From Streptomyces sp. NBC_01235 (GTDB taxonomy: Bacteria; Actinomycetota; Actinomycetes; Streptomycetales; Streptomycetaceae): a DNA stretch of 64,000 nt. Shown here in pieces: positions 7,472 through 15,864 of the stretch. The notes under the pieces are model-generated. The model worked only from the letters and a program-made list of their open reading frames with translations, made no database searches and was not told the origin of the DNA. The stretch covers positions 10,168,001 through 10,232,000 of the forward strand of contig NZ_CP108513.1 of assembly GCF_035989285.1 (NCBI RefSeq). The letters run 5' to 3'. How positions within the stretch are numbered: the first letter of the stretch is position 1; each line of letters begins with the position of its first letter. The position numbers and the translations under genes are program-made.

Positions 7472-9694
7472 TCAACGCTCCCTGACCAGGGCCGCGTACG
7501 AGCCGCCGCGCGCCACCAGTTCCTCGTGCCGCCCGCGCTCCACGACCGTGCCGTGCTGGAGCACGACGATCTCGTCGCTGTCGCGCACCGTGCTGAGCCG
7601 GTGGGCGATCACCACGCACGCGCAGCCGCGCCGGCGCAGGTTGTCCATCACCACCTGCTCGGTCTCCGCGTCCAGCGCGCTGGTCACCTCGTCCAGCACG
7701 AGGATGCTGGGCCGGCGCACCAACGCCCGGGCGATCTCCAGGCGTTGGCGCTGCCCGCCGGAGAAGTTGCGGCCGTCCTGCTCGACCTTGCTCTGGATGC
7801 CGCCGGGCCGCCGCATGACGACGTCGTAGAGCGCCGCGTCCCTGAGCGCGTCGACGACGGCGTCGTCGGGGATCGACGGGTCCCACAGGGCCACGTTGTC
7901 GCGGACCGAGCCCTCGAACAGGAACACCTCCTGGTCGACGAAGGAGACGGAGGAGGCGAGCGCCCCGCGCGCAATGTCCTCGAGCCGTTGCCCGTCGATG
8001 CGGATCACGCCCTCCCAGGGCGCGTACAGGCCCGAGATCAGCCGGGACACCGTCGACTTCCCGCTCCCCGAGCCGCCGACCAGCGCCACCTGCTGCCCCG
8101 GGCCGACACTCAGGTCGAAACCGGTCAGCAGCGGCTTGTCCAGCGGGCTGTAGCCGAAGGTGATGTTCTCCAGCTCGACGTGCCCCTGCAGCCGGCGCGT
8201 GGAGTCGCCGCCGGAGCGGCGGTCGTAGAGCGGATCGGCACGGAAGTTCTCCACGTCCTTCAGCCGGGCCACGTCCGCCGCGAAGTCCTGGATCCGGCCC
8301 GCGACGCCGTTCAGGCGGGTCAGCGGCGCCGTGAAGCGGGTGACCAGCGCCTGGAAGGCGACCAGCAGGCCCACCGAGATATGGCCCTCGATCGCCCGCA
8401 TGCCGCCGATCCACAGGATCAGCGCGCTGTTGAGCGAGGCGAGCGTCGGCGCGACCACGCCCAGCCAGGCGCTCGGCACGCCCAGCCGCTGCTGCTCCTC
8501 CAGCGTGGTGGCGTGCTGCCCCGCCCACTTGCGGAAATAGCCGTCCTCGCCGCCGGTCGCCTTCATCGTCTCGATCAACTGAAGCCCGGTGTAGGCCGTG
8601 TTGGTCAGCCGCGCGTTGTCGGCGCGCAGCTTCGCCGTCCGGGTCGCGCGCATGCGGATGACGATCCGCATGGCGACGATGTTGAGCAGCGCCACGCCGA
8701 TGCCGACGTAGGTCAGCTGCGGGTCGTAGGTGTAGAGGAGGACCGCGTACAGGACGACGACCACCGCGTCCACGCCCGCCGACGCGAGGTCGCGGGCCAG
8801 GGTCTCGGCGACCGCGTCGTTCGACTGGAGACGCTGGACGAGGTCGGCCGGGCTGCGCTGCGAGAAGAAGGTCACCGGCAGCCGCAGCAGATGGCGCAGG
8901 AAGCGGGCGCTGGAGAGGGTGGAGGAGATGATCCGGCCGTGGTGGAGGTTGGCCTGCTGAAGCCAGGTCAGGGCGACCGTGAGGGCCACGCAGGTGCCCA
9001 TGGAGGCGAACAGCACGGTCAGCAGGGAGGTCTGACCGCCGATCAGGAACATGTCGATGTAGGTCCGGCTGAGGGCGGGTACCGCCGCGCCCACCAGGAC
9101 CAGCAGCAGGCTCGCCAGCACGGCCGCCGGCATGGTGCCCGCGGTGCCCCGCAGCCGGGCCGGCATCGCGCCCAGCACACCCGGTCTGCGCCCGCCCCGC
9201 TCGAAGTCCTCGCCGGGCTCCAGGACCAGCACGACACCGGTGAAGCTGCCGTCGAAGTCCTCCATCGGCACGAAACGCCGGCCCTTGCCGGGGTCGTTGA
9301 TGAACACGCCCCGGCGGCCGAAGCGCCGGCCCAGACCCTCGTAGACGACGTAGTGGTTGAACTCCCAGAAGAGGATCGCGGGTGTCCGCACCCCGGCGAG
9401 GGCGGCCAGGTCCATCTGCATGCCCTTGGCCGTCAGACCGTAACTGCGGGCCGCCTTCAGCAGGTTGCTGGCGCGCGAGCCGTCGCGGGAGACACCGCAC
9501 GCGATGCGCAGCTCCTCCAGCGGGATGTGCCGGCCGTAGTGGCCGAGGACCATGGCGAGCGAGGCGGCCCCGCACTCCACGGCCTCCATCTGGAGCACGG
9601 TGGGCGTACGGACGGTCTTCACGCTGCTCTTGGGGACCGTGCGCCGGGGCGGCGCGGCACGCCGTCGGCTCCGGGTCTGCTCGGTGGCGGTCAC
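7472..9694 (-). CDS. NHLP-type C39 peptidase / ABC transporter (leader-cleaving peptide exporter)
   Basis: A 740-aa bifunctional exporter. The N-terminal C39 papain-like peptidase domain has catalytic Cys41 (MEAVECGAASLAMVLGHYG), His in FWEFNHYVVYEG and Asp in FINDPGKG. It cuts double-glycine leaders on the cytoplasmic side. A six-helix exporter domain follows, then the nucleotide-binding domain with Walker A GGSGSGKST, signature FSGGQRQRLEIA, Walker B ILVLDEVTSALD and H-loop VIAHRLST. I chose the GTG at 9694 because it overlaps the HlyD stop (GTGA) and gives the usual length; an upstream ATG would extend far into the HlyD gene. The neighbouring 71-aa GG-leader gene is the obvious substrate. 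This matches the family-1 ABC subunit of NHLP bacteriocin systems. Confidence 0.94.
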   Translation of the reverse strand: MTATEQTRSRRRAAPPRRTVPKSSVKTVRTPTVLQMEAVECGAASLAMVLGHYGRHIPLEELRIACGVSRDGSRASNLLKAARSYGLTAKGMQMDLAALAGVRTPAILFWEFNHYVVYEGLGRRFGRRGVFINDPGKGRRFVPMEDFDGSFTGVVLVLEPGEDFERGGRRPGVLGAMPARLRGTAGTMPAAVLASLLLVLVGAAVPALSRTYIDMFLIGGQTSLLTVLFASMGTCVALTVALTWLQQANLHHGRIISSTLSSARFLRHLLRLPVTFFSQRSPADLVQRLQSNDAVAETLARDLASAGVDAVVVVLYAVLLYTYDPQLTYVGIGVALLNIVAMRIVIRMRATRTAKLRADNARLTNTAYTGLQLIETMKATGGEDGYFRKWAGQHATTLEEQQRLGVPSAWLGVVAPTLASLNSALILWIGGMRAIEGHISVGLLVAFQALVTRFTAPLTRLNGVAGRIQDFAADVARLKDVENFRADPLYDRRSGGDSTRRLQGHVELENITFGYSPLDKPLLTGFDLSVGPGQQVALVGGSGSGKSTVSRLISGLYAPWEGVIRIDGQRLEDIARGALASSVSFVDQEVFLFEGSVRDNVALWDPSIPDDAVVDALRDAALYDVVMRRPGGIQSKVEQDGRNFSGGQRQRLEIARALVRRPSILVLDEVTSALDAETEQVVMDNLRRRGCACVVIAHRLSTVRDSDEIVVLQHGTVVERGRHEELVARGGSYAALVRER

Positions 9695-10497
9695 GGGAGC
9701 AGCCAATCGACGGGACGCTGGTCGGCCAGCCGGATCGAACCCGTGGCCATGGTCATGGAGGCGAGCGCGTACGGCGGTCCGTCCGCGGACGACCACTCGT
9801 AGCCGCTCTTCGTCGCCGAGGACCTGTCGAGGCGGACCAGGACCGCCACCGGGCGCCCGTCCTCGGTGAACTGCTCCCCGAGCTGGCTGTCGCCGAGGAA
9901 GGCGGAGATCTGCTGCGCCGACTGGGCCGTGCGGTCAACCGACTTCACATGACCGCGCAGCACGCCGTACTCCTGGGACGGCACGGTCTGCACGGTCAGG
10001 TCGACGGCCGCGTCCGCAGGTATGGAGGCCGCGTTCTCCGCGGGCACGTACACCGTGGCGTACAGCGGGTCGTCGGCTCCCGCGACCTTCTCCACCGCGG
10101 CGACGTTCGCGCCGGTGGAGATGATCTGCCCGATGGTGGCGGCGAGCGCGGTGATCCGGCCCGCGGCGACCGTGCGCACCACGGCGTCGCCCTCGGCCGT
10201 CCGCACCTTCAGCACGGGGGAGTTCGCGGGCAACCGCTCGCCCTCCTTCGCCAGGACGGCGGTGACCTGGCCCGCGGCGGGGCTCTGCAGGATGTAGCTG
10301 CCCTCACCGTGGGTGAGGACGGCGGGCGCGCTCACCGTGGACGTGACCGAGCCGGTCACCGCCCACACGGACCCGGCCGCCATGACGGCCACGGTCACGG
10401 ACAGCACCAGCCAGCCCTGCGGGCGCGCGAAACGCACCGGCAGGTCGAGTTCCTCCGGCGACTGGAGCTTGGCGAGGGCCTGTTGGCGGAACTGCAC
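9691..10497 (-). CDS. HlyD-like membrane-fusion/accessory protein of NHLP export system
   Basis: A 268-aa protein with a cytoplasmic head and one membrane span (WLVLSVTVAVMAAGSVWAV, about residues 28-46). An HlyD/biotinyl-lipoyl-like extracytoplasmic part follows: ILQSPAAGQVTAVLAKEGERLPANSPVLKVRTAEG, then GRITALAATIGQIISTGANVAAVE. Such proteins dock onto peptide ABC exporters. In a monoderm host this one cannot bridge to an outer membrane and presumably acts as an exported-peptide chaperone or scaffold. It starts with GTG preceded by a CTGAGG Shine-Dalgarno and ends by overlapping the start of the C39 exporter gene. It is the first export gene after the precursor and its hairpin. At 268 aa it is short compared with Gram-negative HlyD and lacks a long coiled-coil hairpin, in line with the NHLM_micro_HlyD type. 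Confidence 0.9.
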   Translation of the reverse strand: MQFRQQALAKLQSPEELDLPVRFARPQGWLVLSVTVAVMAAGSVWAVTGSVTSTVSAPAVLTHGEGSYILQSPAAGQVTAVLAKEGERLPANSPVLKVRTAEGDAVVRTVAAGRITALAATIGQIISTGANVAAVEKVAGADDPLYATVYVPAENAASIPADAAVDLTVQTVPSQEYGVLRGHVKSVDRTAQSAQQISAFLGDSQLGEQFTEDGRPVAVLVRLDRSSATKSGYEWSSADGPPYALASMTMATGSIRLADQRPVDWLLP

Positions 10498-10529
10498 GGG
10501 GCTTACCTCAGGAGATTCAGGGCGCCGAT

Positions 10530-10562
10530 GAGTCCCGGAGCCGGGTGACGGCTCCGGGACTC
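10530..10562 (-). terminator. Perfect 13-bp hairpin between precursor and export genes
   Basis: GAGTCCCGGAGCC (10530-10542) and GGCTCCGGGACTC (10550-10562) pair without mismatch around a 7-nt loop. It is located 22 bases after the precursor stop and 32 bases before the HlyD start. It has no U-tract. It is likely a leaky terminator or mRNA-stabilising end that allows more precursor than exporter transcript. Confidence 0.75.
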
Positions 10563-10584
10563 ACAGGGGGTCACAAGGGCGCGA

Positions 10585-10800
10585 TCAGAGACCGGCGACC
10601 AGGTTGGTGACCGGGGCCGTGCTGAGGCCGGTGACACCCTCGACCGTGCCGACGGCCGTGTCGACCAGGCCGGAGACCGGGGCGATGCCGTCCACCAGGC
10701 CGGTGACGGTGCCGAGGGCGTTCAGGGACAGACCGCCGGAGACGTTGTCCAGCTCGGCGTCGGAGATCTCGACGGTCTCAACCTGGGGGGTGGAGTTCAT
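10585..10800 (-). CDS. Double-glycine-leader precursor peptide, Cys-free acidic core
   Basis: A 71-aa peptide. The leader is MNSTPQVETVEISDAELDN then VSGG (residues 1-23), with the canonical pattern Ile at -12, Leu at -7, Val at -4 and Gly-Gly at -2/-1 for C39 cleavage. The 48-residue core begins LSLNALGTV. It contains no Cys, Lys, Arg or aromatic residue, carries two Asp and one Glu, and shows loose internal repetition: GLVDGIAPVS, GLVDTAVGTV, GLSTAPVTN, LVAGL. An AAGGGA Shine-Dalgarno supports the ATG at 10800. Homologues may be labelled type A2 lantipeptide. With no Cys and no synthetase beside it, a lanthionine product is not possible from this gene. It is most likely the cargo of the adjoining exporter; its function is unknown. 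Confidence 0.88.
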   Translation of the reverse strand: MNSTPQVETVEISDAELDNVSGGLSLNALGTVTGLVDGIAPVSGLVDTAVGTVEGVTGLSTAPVTNLVAGL

Positions 10801-11275
10801 GGTGGAACTTCCCTTCACATGGATATCTCATAAGGGGGAGCGGCCCCCTCTGGGGACAGATGACGGCCGCGACCGCTGGTGCCGGGCACCCGTTTCCGGA
10901 AGCCGTGCGGCCCCTGCGGTGCGATGGATCAAAGCAGGTCTGCGGCCGACGCAGCCAATCAATCCCCGGTCCCACCTGGGCACTTGCGTCACAGGAGCGT
11001 TGAACCGTGCACGTGCGCCCACGGGTTGTCGGCGACTTCTTCACACCACGGAAGGGGTTCGCTCGGATGAGCGCCCTGCGCCCTCGCGGCGAATACGACA
11101 CTCCCGCCCCAATGGCGTGGCCGGCGTCGACGAGTTGTGCAGAACCCCTGCTTCCGGTGACCCGCTTGGGCTTTCGATGTGCAGATTCTCTGAAGCGGGG
11201 ATTCCGCTTGCCGATCGGAACGGATCGTCACCGACCGACTACGAACGGTGTCGATTCGGAAGTGTTCCGGCGTGT
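10801..11275. other. 475-bp intergenic region upstream of precursor peptide
   Basis: No gene is supported here; the open frames have Arg/Ser/His-rich shadow composition. On the minus strand, a GGGGG-CCGCT-CCCCC hairpin lies within the probable 5' leader of the precursor mRNA (about 10833-10850). The region is less GC-rich than its surroundings and is long for Streptomyces, consistent with a regulated promoter for the peptide gene. I cannot assign -35/-10 boxes with confidence. Confidence 0.5.
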
Positions 11276-11689
11276 TCAGCCCAGCAGGGCGTAGACCGTG
11301 CTCGCCCGGGCCGCCAGTTCACCCGTCCGCTCGGCCGTCATGGTGATGTCCGCGAACGCCATCCGGCGCCCGAGCTTCGTCAGCACCGCTTGGATCAGGA
11401 CATCCGAATCGGCCACCGCGCGCTGGAACGAGGTCGACTGCTGCACCGTCGTCATCGGTCCGTAGGCCCCGCGGGCGGCCGACACGGCGATCACGGTGGC
11501 GGTGTCCGCGGCCGCCATCAGCGCCTGCCCCGAGAGCCCTCCGCCCTCCCGTGCCAGCTCCTGTGACCAGGGGAGACGCAGAATCGCCCGGTCCTCGCCC
11601 AGCGCCTCGACGGACAGGCCGAGGGCGAGCACCCAGGGTGCGAAGTTGTCGGAAAGGATCTTGTCGGCTTCGGCGGTCGTCATCGTCAT
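11276..11689 (-). CDS. PaaI-like hotdog-fold thioesterase
   Basis: A 137-aa single hotdog-domain protein predicted to hydrolyse acyl- or aryl-CoA thioesters. The helix segment GLSGQALMAAADTATVIAVSA corresponds to the central hotdog helix, with the catalytic-position Asp/Ala-rich AADTA. TTVQQSTSFQRAV and AFADITMTAERTGELAARASTVYALLG are the following strands. Length is normal for the PaaI/YdiI group. Two closely spaced ATG codons (11689 and 11683) are possible; I list the first. The gene is divergent from the protease gene at 11879 and sits between it and the precursor peptide. Nothing ties its activity to peptide export. Confidence 0.85.
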   Translation of the reverse strand: MTMTTAEADKILSDNFAPWVLALGLSVEALGEDRAILRLPWSQELAREGGGLSGQALMAAADTATVIAVSAARGAYGPMTTVQQSTSFQRAVADSDVLIQAVLTKLGRRMAFADITMTAERTGELAARASTVYALLG

Positions 11690-11878
11690 ATGGGCGATTG
11701 TTCCCCGGGCGGCGAAGTCGGACTCGGGTCATGGCCGATTCAGCGTTTAGCAAAGGAAGTTGGCAAACGCGATTGAACGCGCCGCGCGACCCCTGCGTAC
11801 TGATGGCCAACCAGGCGCCGCTGTACGGAGCTGCCGAACCCCGGCAGCCAGACCCCGTCCCCCAGGAGGTCGAGTTTT

Positions 11879-13384
11879 TTGAGTCACAAGCGAGTTACGA
11901 AGCGCAAGGCCATCGTCGCGGCTGGCGGTGTGGCAGCGCTCGGAGCGGCGGCCATCCTGCTTCCCCAGGCCAACGCCTCCCAGGACGGCGGCTCCAACAA
12001 CGCTGCCACGGTGAAGACCCTGAAGGCGGGCGACGCCTCGGACCTCGCCTCACAGCTCGAGAAGCTGCTCGGTGACGCCTTCGCCGGTTCCTACTACGAC
12101 TCCGACGGCAAGCAGCTCGTCGTCAACGTCGTGAACGTCTCCGGTGACGAGAACAACGTCGTCGTGCAGGCGAAGAAGGCGGGCGCCAAGGTCCGCGAGG
12201 TGGAGAACAGCACGGCCGAACTCAAGGCGGCCGCACAGACGTTGAAGACCAAGGCGACCATCCCGGGCACCTCCTGGGCCGTCGACCCCAAGACGAACAA
12301 GATCCTCGTCACCGCCGACTCCACGGTCACCGGCACCAAGTGGGACAAGATCGAGTCGACCGTGAAGACCCTCGGCTCCAGCATGGCGACGATCCAGAAG
12401 TCGGCCGGCACCCTGAAGCCCCTCGTCTCCGGCGGCGACGCGATATTCGGCGGCGGAGCGCGCTGCTCCCTCGGCTTCAACGTGACGGCGGGCGACGGCT
12501 CCCCGGCCTTCCTGACGGCCGGTCACTGCGGGGTAGCGGCCAAGCAGTGGTCCGACTCCCAGGACGGCCAGCCCATCGCCACGGTCGACCAGGCGACCTT
12601 CCCGGGCGACGGCGACTTCGCGCTTGTGAAGTACGACGACCCGAACACCCAGGCGCCCAGCGAGGTCAACACCGGTCAGCAGACCGTCCAGATCTCCCAG
12701 GCCGCCGACGCGACGGTCGGCACACAGGTCTTCCGGATGGGCAGCACCACCGGTCTCAACGACGGTCAGGTCCTCGGCCTCGACGCCACGGTGAACTACC
12801 CCGAGGGCACCGTCACCGGCCTCATCCAGACGGACGTCTGCGCAGAGCCCGGCGACAGCGGCGGCTCGCTCTTCACCCAGGACGGCCAGGCGATCGGCCT
12901 GACCTCGGGCGGCAGCGGCGACTGCACCGTCGGCGGCGAGACCTTCTTCCAGCCGGTGACCACCGCCCTGGCCGCGGTCGGCGCGACGCTCGGCGCCGGC
13001 GGCGCCGGCGCCGGCGGCGCGGGAGCCGGTGCTGGTGCCGTGGACGAGAACGGTGACGGCATCGACGACCAGACGGGCGAAGCCATTCAGGGTGGCGGCG
13101 CGGGAGCCGGTGCTGGTGCCGTGGACGAGAACGGCGATGGCATCGACGACCAGACGGGCGAAGCCATTCAGGGCGGCGGCGCGGGAGCCGGTGCTGGTGC
13201 CGTGGACGAGAACGGTGACGGCATCGACGACCAGACGGGCGAAGCCATTCAGGGCGGCGGCGAAGCGGCGGCCAACGGTGGTGCTGACGAGAACGCCAAC
13301 GGTGGCGTGGACGAGACCGGCAACGGCCAGGACCAGTCCGGCAACAGCCAGGAGGGCGGTTCGGGTGTGACCGAGTCGCACTGA
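11879..13384 (+). CDS. Secreted chymotrypsin-fold (S1, alpha-lytic-like) protease with tandem acidic tail repeats
   Basis: A 501-aa preproprotease. An N-terminal signal (KRKAIVAAGGVAALGAAAILLPQANA) is followed by an alpha-lytic-type propeptide to about residue 195 and the catalytic domain. Triad residues are His216 (LTAGHCG), Asp246 (GDFALVKYD) and Ser327 (EPGDSGGSL). Paired Cys residues are as in streptogrisin-like enzymes. After a Gly/Ala linker, the C-terminal 130 residues carry three 27-residue repeats containing DENGDGIDDQTGE, then an Asn/Gly/Gln-rich end with no sorting signal. The TTG start at 11879 has an AGGAGG Shine-Dalgarno nine bases upstream. A 15-bp hairpin ends the transcript. 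The repeats resemble thrombospondin-3/dockerin calcium loops. The protease may be released to the wall or medium; its substrate is unknown. Confidence 0.92.
   Translation: MSHKRVTKRKAIVAAGGVAALGAAAILLPQANASQDGGSNNAATVKTLKAGDASDLASQLEKLLGDAFAGSYYDSDGKQLVVNVVNVSGDENNVVVQAKKAGAKVREVENSTAELKAAAQTLKTKATIPGTSWAVDPKTNKILVTADSTVTGTKWDKIESTVKTLGSSMATIQKSAGTLKPLVSGGDAIFGGGARCSLGFNVTAGDGSPAFLTAGHCGVAAKQWSDSQDGQPIATVDQATFPGDGDFALVKYDDPNTQAPSEVNTGQQTVQISQAADATVGTQVFRMGSTTGLNDGQVLGLDATVNYPEGTVTGLIQTDVCAEPGDSGGSLFTQDGQAIGLTSGGSGDCTVGGETFFQPVTTALAAVGATLGAGGAGAGGAGAGAGAVDENGDGIDDQTGEAIQGGGAGAGAGAVDENGDGIDDQTGEAIQGGGAGAGAGAVDENGDGIDDQTGEAIQGGGEAAANGGADENANGGVDETGNGQDQSGNSQEGGSGVTESH
13021..13260 (+). repeat. 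Three 81-bp tandem repeats (27 codons each)
   Basis: Copies start at 13021, 13102 and 13183 and differ by only a few synonymous changes, such as GGTGAC versus GGCGAT. Each encodes a Gly/Ala linker plus VDENGDGIDDQTGEAIQ. The near-identity at DNA level points to recent expansion or ongoing homogenisation. Confidence 0.95.
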
Positions 13385-13396
13385 CACGGCATCATC

Positions 13397-13434
13397 TGAA
13401 CGGTCCGGCCCTCCGGCGGGGGCCGGACCGTTCA
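13397..13434. terminator. Perfect 15-bp bidirectional hairpin
   Basis: TGAACGGTCCGGCCC (13397-13411) pairs with GGGCCGGACCGTTCA (13420-13434) around an 8-nt loop. It lies between the convergent protease and phosphatase genes and can serve both strands. Confidence 0.85.
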
Positions 13435-13456
13435 TGTCCGCGCCGGGCGACGGCCC

Positions 13457-15598
13457 TCAGGCGTCCCCCCGGGCCCGCAGCAACAGCAGCGCCACGTCGT
13501 CCATCCGCTCCTCCGCCGCCGCGTAGTGCCCCACCAGCTCGTCGGCCAGCTCCTCCAGCGGACGGTCCCCGGCCTCGCCGAGCCGCCGCCCCAGGTCGGC
13601 CACCGCGTCCTCGATGTCCACGCCCGGCGTCTCGATGAGCCCGTCCGTGTACAGGGCGAGGACACAGCCGGGGGCGAGCTCGACCTCCGTCGTCGGATAC
13701 GTCGCCGAGGCGTCGATGCCCAGCAGCGGGCCGCCCGCGAGGTTCAGGACGCGCACCCGGCCGTCCGCCCGGCGCAGCAGCGGCGGAGGATGCCCGGCCC
13801 GGGCCATGACCGCCCGCCCGCGGGCCGGGTCCAGCCGCAGGTACAGGCAACTCGCGAACAGCTCGGAGCCGAGGTCGATCAACAGCCGGTTGGTGCTGCG
13901 CATGACCTCCGCGGGCTCCTGCCCGACCGTCGTGTACGCGCGCACGGCGGTCCGGATCTGCCCCATCAGCCCGGCCGCGGTCACGTTGTGCCCCTGCACA
14001 TCCCCGATCACGGCCGCCGGCAGTGGCTGCGAGGGCACCAGGTCGTAGAAGTCCCCGCCGATCTCCATGCCCCGCGTGGCGGGCAGATAGCGGGCGGTCG
14101 CCTCGATACCGGGCAGCGACGGCAGCGAGGGCGGCAGCAGCGCGGCCTGCAACCCGTGCGCCAGCCGGTGTTTGACGTCGTACAGCAGGGCCCGGTCCAG
14201 GGCCTGTGCGATCAGCCCGGCCAGGCTGGTCAGCACCGCCCGCTCGTGCGTGGAGAACGGGTGGGGCTCGGAGTAGGCCAGCACACAGGCGCCCACCGGG
14301 CGGCCGGAGGCGATCAGCGGCAGAAAGGCCCAGGCGGAGAAGCCGCCGGGGATGCTCTGCCGGGCCGGGTAGAGGTGCTCCAGCTGCTGCCGGGAGTCGA
14401 AGAACGCCGGGACGCCGTGGGCGACGGCGCGCGCGCCCGGGGTCGGGGCGGTCAGCGGCATCCCGTCGAACCGCTCCACGGTGTGCGGGTCGGGATACCC
14501 GTGGTGCCCGAGCACGTGCAGCCGGCCGGCCCGCGCACCGAGCAGCGCCAGGGCCTGACTGCCCACCGCCGGCGCGATCTCGTCCGCGACCAGCTGCACC
14601 ACGTCCTGCACACTCACCGTCTCGGTGAGCGCCCCGGCCAGACTCAGCGCCTGCGACATCGACACGAGCAGGGTCGGCGCGTCCCCGGTCCGGGGGGCGG
14701 ACGGGCGCATCTCCGACACCACCCGGGCCCGGCTGATCCGCACGCTGAGCCCCGTGGTGCTCGGATACAGCCGGAACGACAGCCACTCGGAGGGCGGGCG
14801 CAGCGCCACGAACGAGGTGGCGTTCTGACTGATCAGCGCGGCCCGGTAGCGCTCCTCGTAGACGGGATCGTTCAGCCATGGCACGGCCGCCCACAGCTGC
14901 GAGCCCAGCAGTCCGCTCACCGGGACACCGAGCAGTTCGGACGCGGCGGAGTTGGCGAAGCCCACCCGCCCGCTCAGGTCCAGCGAGCACATCCCGTACG
15001 GCAGCCGGGCCACCATCCGTGCCGCCTCCAGCGTGCCGAGCGTGTCCGAGACACCGCCCAGCGGCCCCGCGTCCAGCAGATCCGACTCGGCGCGCACCGA
15101 CCGGTTCTGCGCCGCGGCGCGCTCCAGCCGCAGCGCGAGCCGCTCGCAGGCCGACGTCAGCTCCCGGCGCTCCCGGTCGGACAGCTCCGCCGGATGGGAA
15201 CCGGGCCAGGTGACGAAGACCGCGCCGTACACCCGCGACGCGGTCGCCACCGGCAGAGCGGCCAGCGCGAAGGGATACGGCAGGACGACGGCGATCCGCG
15301 GATAGTGGCGGGCCATGTCCTCCTCCCCGCCCACCCACACCAGGCGCCGCTCGCGCGCCGCCTCGGCGACCGGGATCGGCGCGTTCAGCCCCACCCGCTC
15401 CCAGGGTGCCGCGAAGGCCCGGGGCAGCCCGGCCATCACCGCCATCTCCAGCATCGGTTCGTCGCCGGGACGCAGATACACGGCACCGGAGTGCGCCCCG
15501 ACGGCGTCCATCATCGATGTCAGCGCCAGCGAGAGCAGCGGCCGGCCGACCGGCGCCGACACGGCCGCCGGAGCCTGACCGGACGTCTGCTCGGGCAC
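13457..15598 (-). CDS. PP2C-type (SpoIIE) phosphatase with GAF and PAS sensor domains
   Basis: A 713-aa cytoplasmic signalling protein. In order it has: an N-terminal GAF-like domain (about residues 25-180), a PAS domain (VARLPYGMCSLDLSGRVGFANSAASELLGVPVSGLLG, about 220-330), a second GAF (PTLLVSMSQALSLAGALTETVSVQDVVQLVADEIAP, about 345-490), and a SpoIIE/PP2C catalytic domain. The metal-binding motifs are EIGGDFYDLV, VIGDVQGHNVTAAGLM, ALYTDGLIE and MDDVALLLL. Unlike its divergent neighbour it has no HATPase domain. The GTG start at 15598 has a GGGAGGT Shine-Dalgarno eight bases upstream. By family, it dephosphorylates an STAS-domain anti-anti-sigma factor in response to an unknown signal. 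The partner STAS protein is not encoded here. Confidence 0.92.
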   Translation of the reverse strand: MPEQTSGQAPAAVSAPVGRPLLSLALTSMMDAVGAHSGAVYLRPGDEPMLEMAVMAGLPRAFAAPWERVGLNAPIPVAEAARERRLVWVGGEEDMARHYPRIAVVLPYPFALAALPVATASRVYGAVFVTWPGSHPAELSDRERRELTSACERLALRLERAAAQNRSVRAESDLLDAGPLGGVSDTLGTLEAARMVARLPYGMCSLDLSGRVGFANSAASELLGVPVSGLLGSQLWAAVPWLNDPVYEERYRAALISQNATSFVALRPPSEWLSFRLYPSTTGLSVRISRARVVSEMRPSAPRTGDAPTLLVSMSQALSLAGALTETVSVQDVVQLVADEIAPAVGSQALALLGARAGRLHVLGHHGYPDPHTVERFDGMPLTAPTPGARAVAHGVPAFFDSRQQLEHLYPARQSIPGGFSAWAFLPLIASGRPVGACVLAYSEPHPFSTHERAVLTSLAGLIAQALDRALLYDVKHRLAHGLQAALLPPSLPSLPGIEATARYLPATRGMEIGGDFYDLVPSQPLPAAVIGDVQGHNVTAAGLMGQIRTAVRAYTTVGQEPAEVMRSTNRLLIDLGSELFASCLYLRLDPARGRAVMARAGHPPPLLRRADGRVRVLNLAGGPLLGIDASATYPTTEVELAPGCVLALYTDGLIETPGVDIEDAVADLGRRLGEAGDRPLEELADELVGHYAAAEERMDDVALLLLRARGDA

Positions 15599-15864
15599 GG
15601 TCGCCACCTCCCAAGGGCGTGTCTTTCTGATCACCCCGGAGCCGCGGGGCTCACCGGCAAAGGCCCGGACGCCGTAGCTCCGGGTCGGGCTGGTCCGGAA
15701 GACGCGCCCTCGCCCGGCACCGCACGGGTCCCAGGCTCCAAATCTGCCCCCTGGCGGCGCGACGCGCACGGCGAGCGCCGGGCCCGCCCGAAAGCCGCCG
15801 TGTACCCGGTCGGCTCACCCCCATGCCCCCTCGGCCGGAGCGCGCGGCGGTGTAGGGGCGCCCC

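Noticed and set aside
10585..10800. Annotation of the precursor as a type A2 lantipeptide
   Set aside because: The core has no Cys and no LanM/LanB/LanKC gene adjoins, so lanthionine rings cannot form.
13021..13260. Possible CRISPR-like repeat array
   Set aside because: Three 81-bp units without spacers, inside a protein-coding frame and encoding a perfect peptide repeat; no cas genes.
12050..13435. A 461-codon antisense frame over the repeat-tailed protease
   Set aside because: Antisense shadow with Val/Leu/Asp/Gly periodicity caused by the coding bias of the true gene; no ribosome site.
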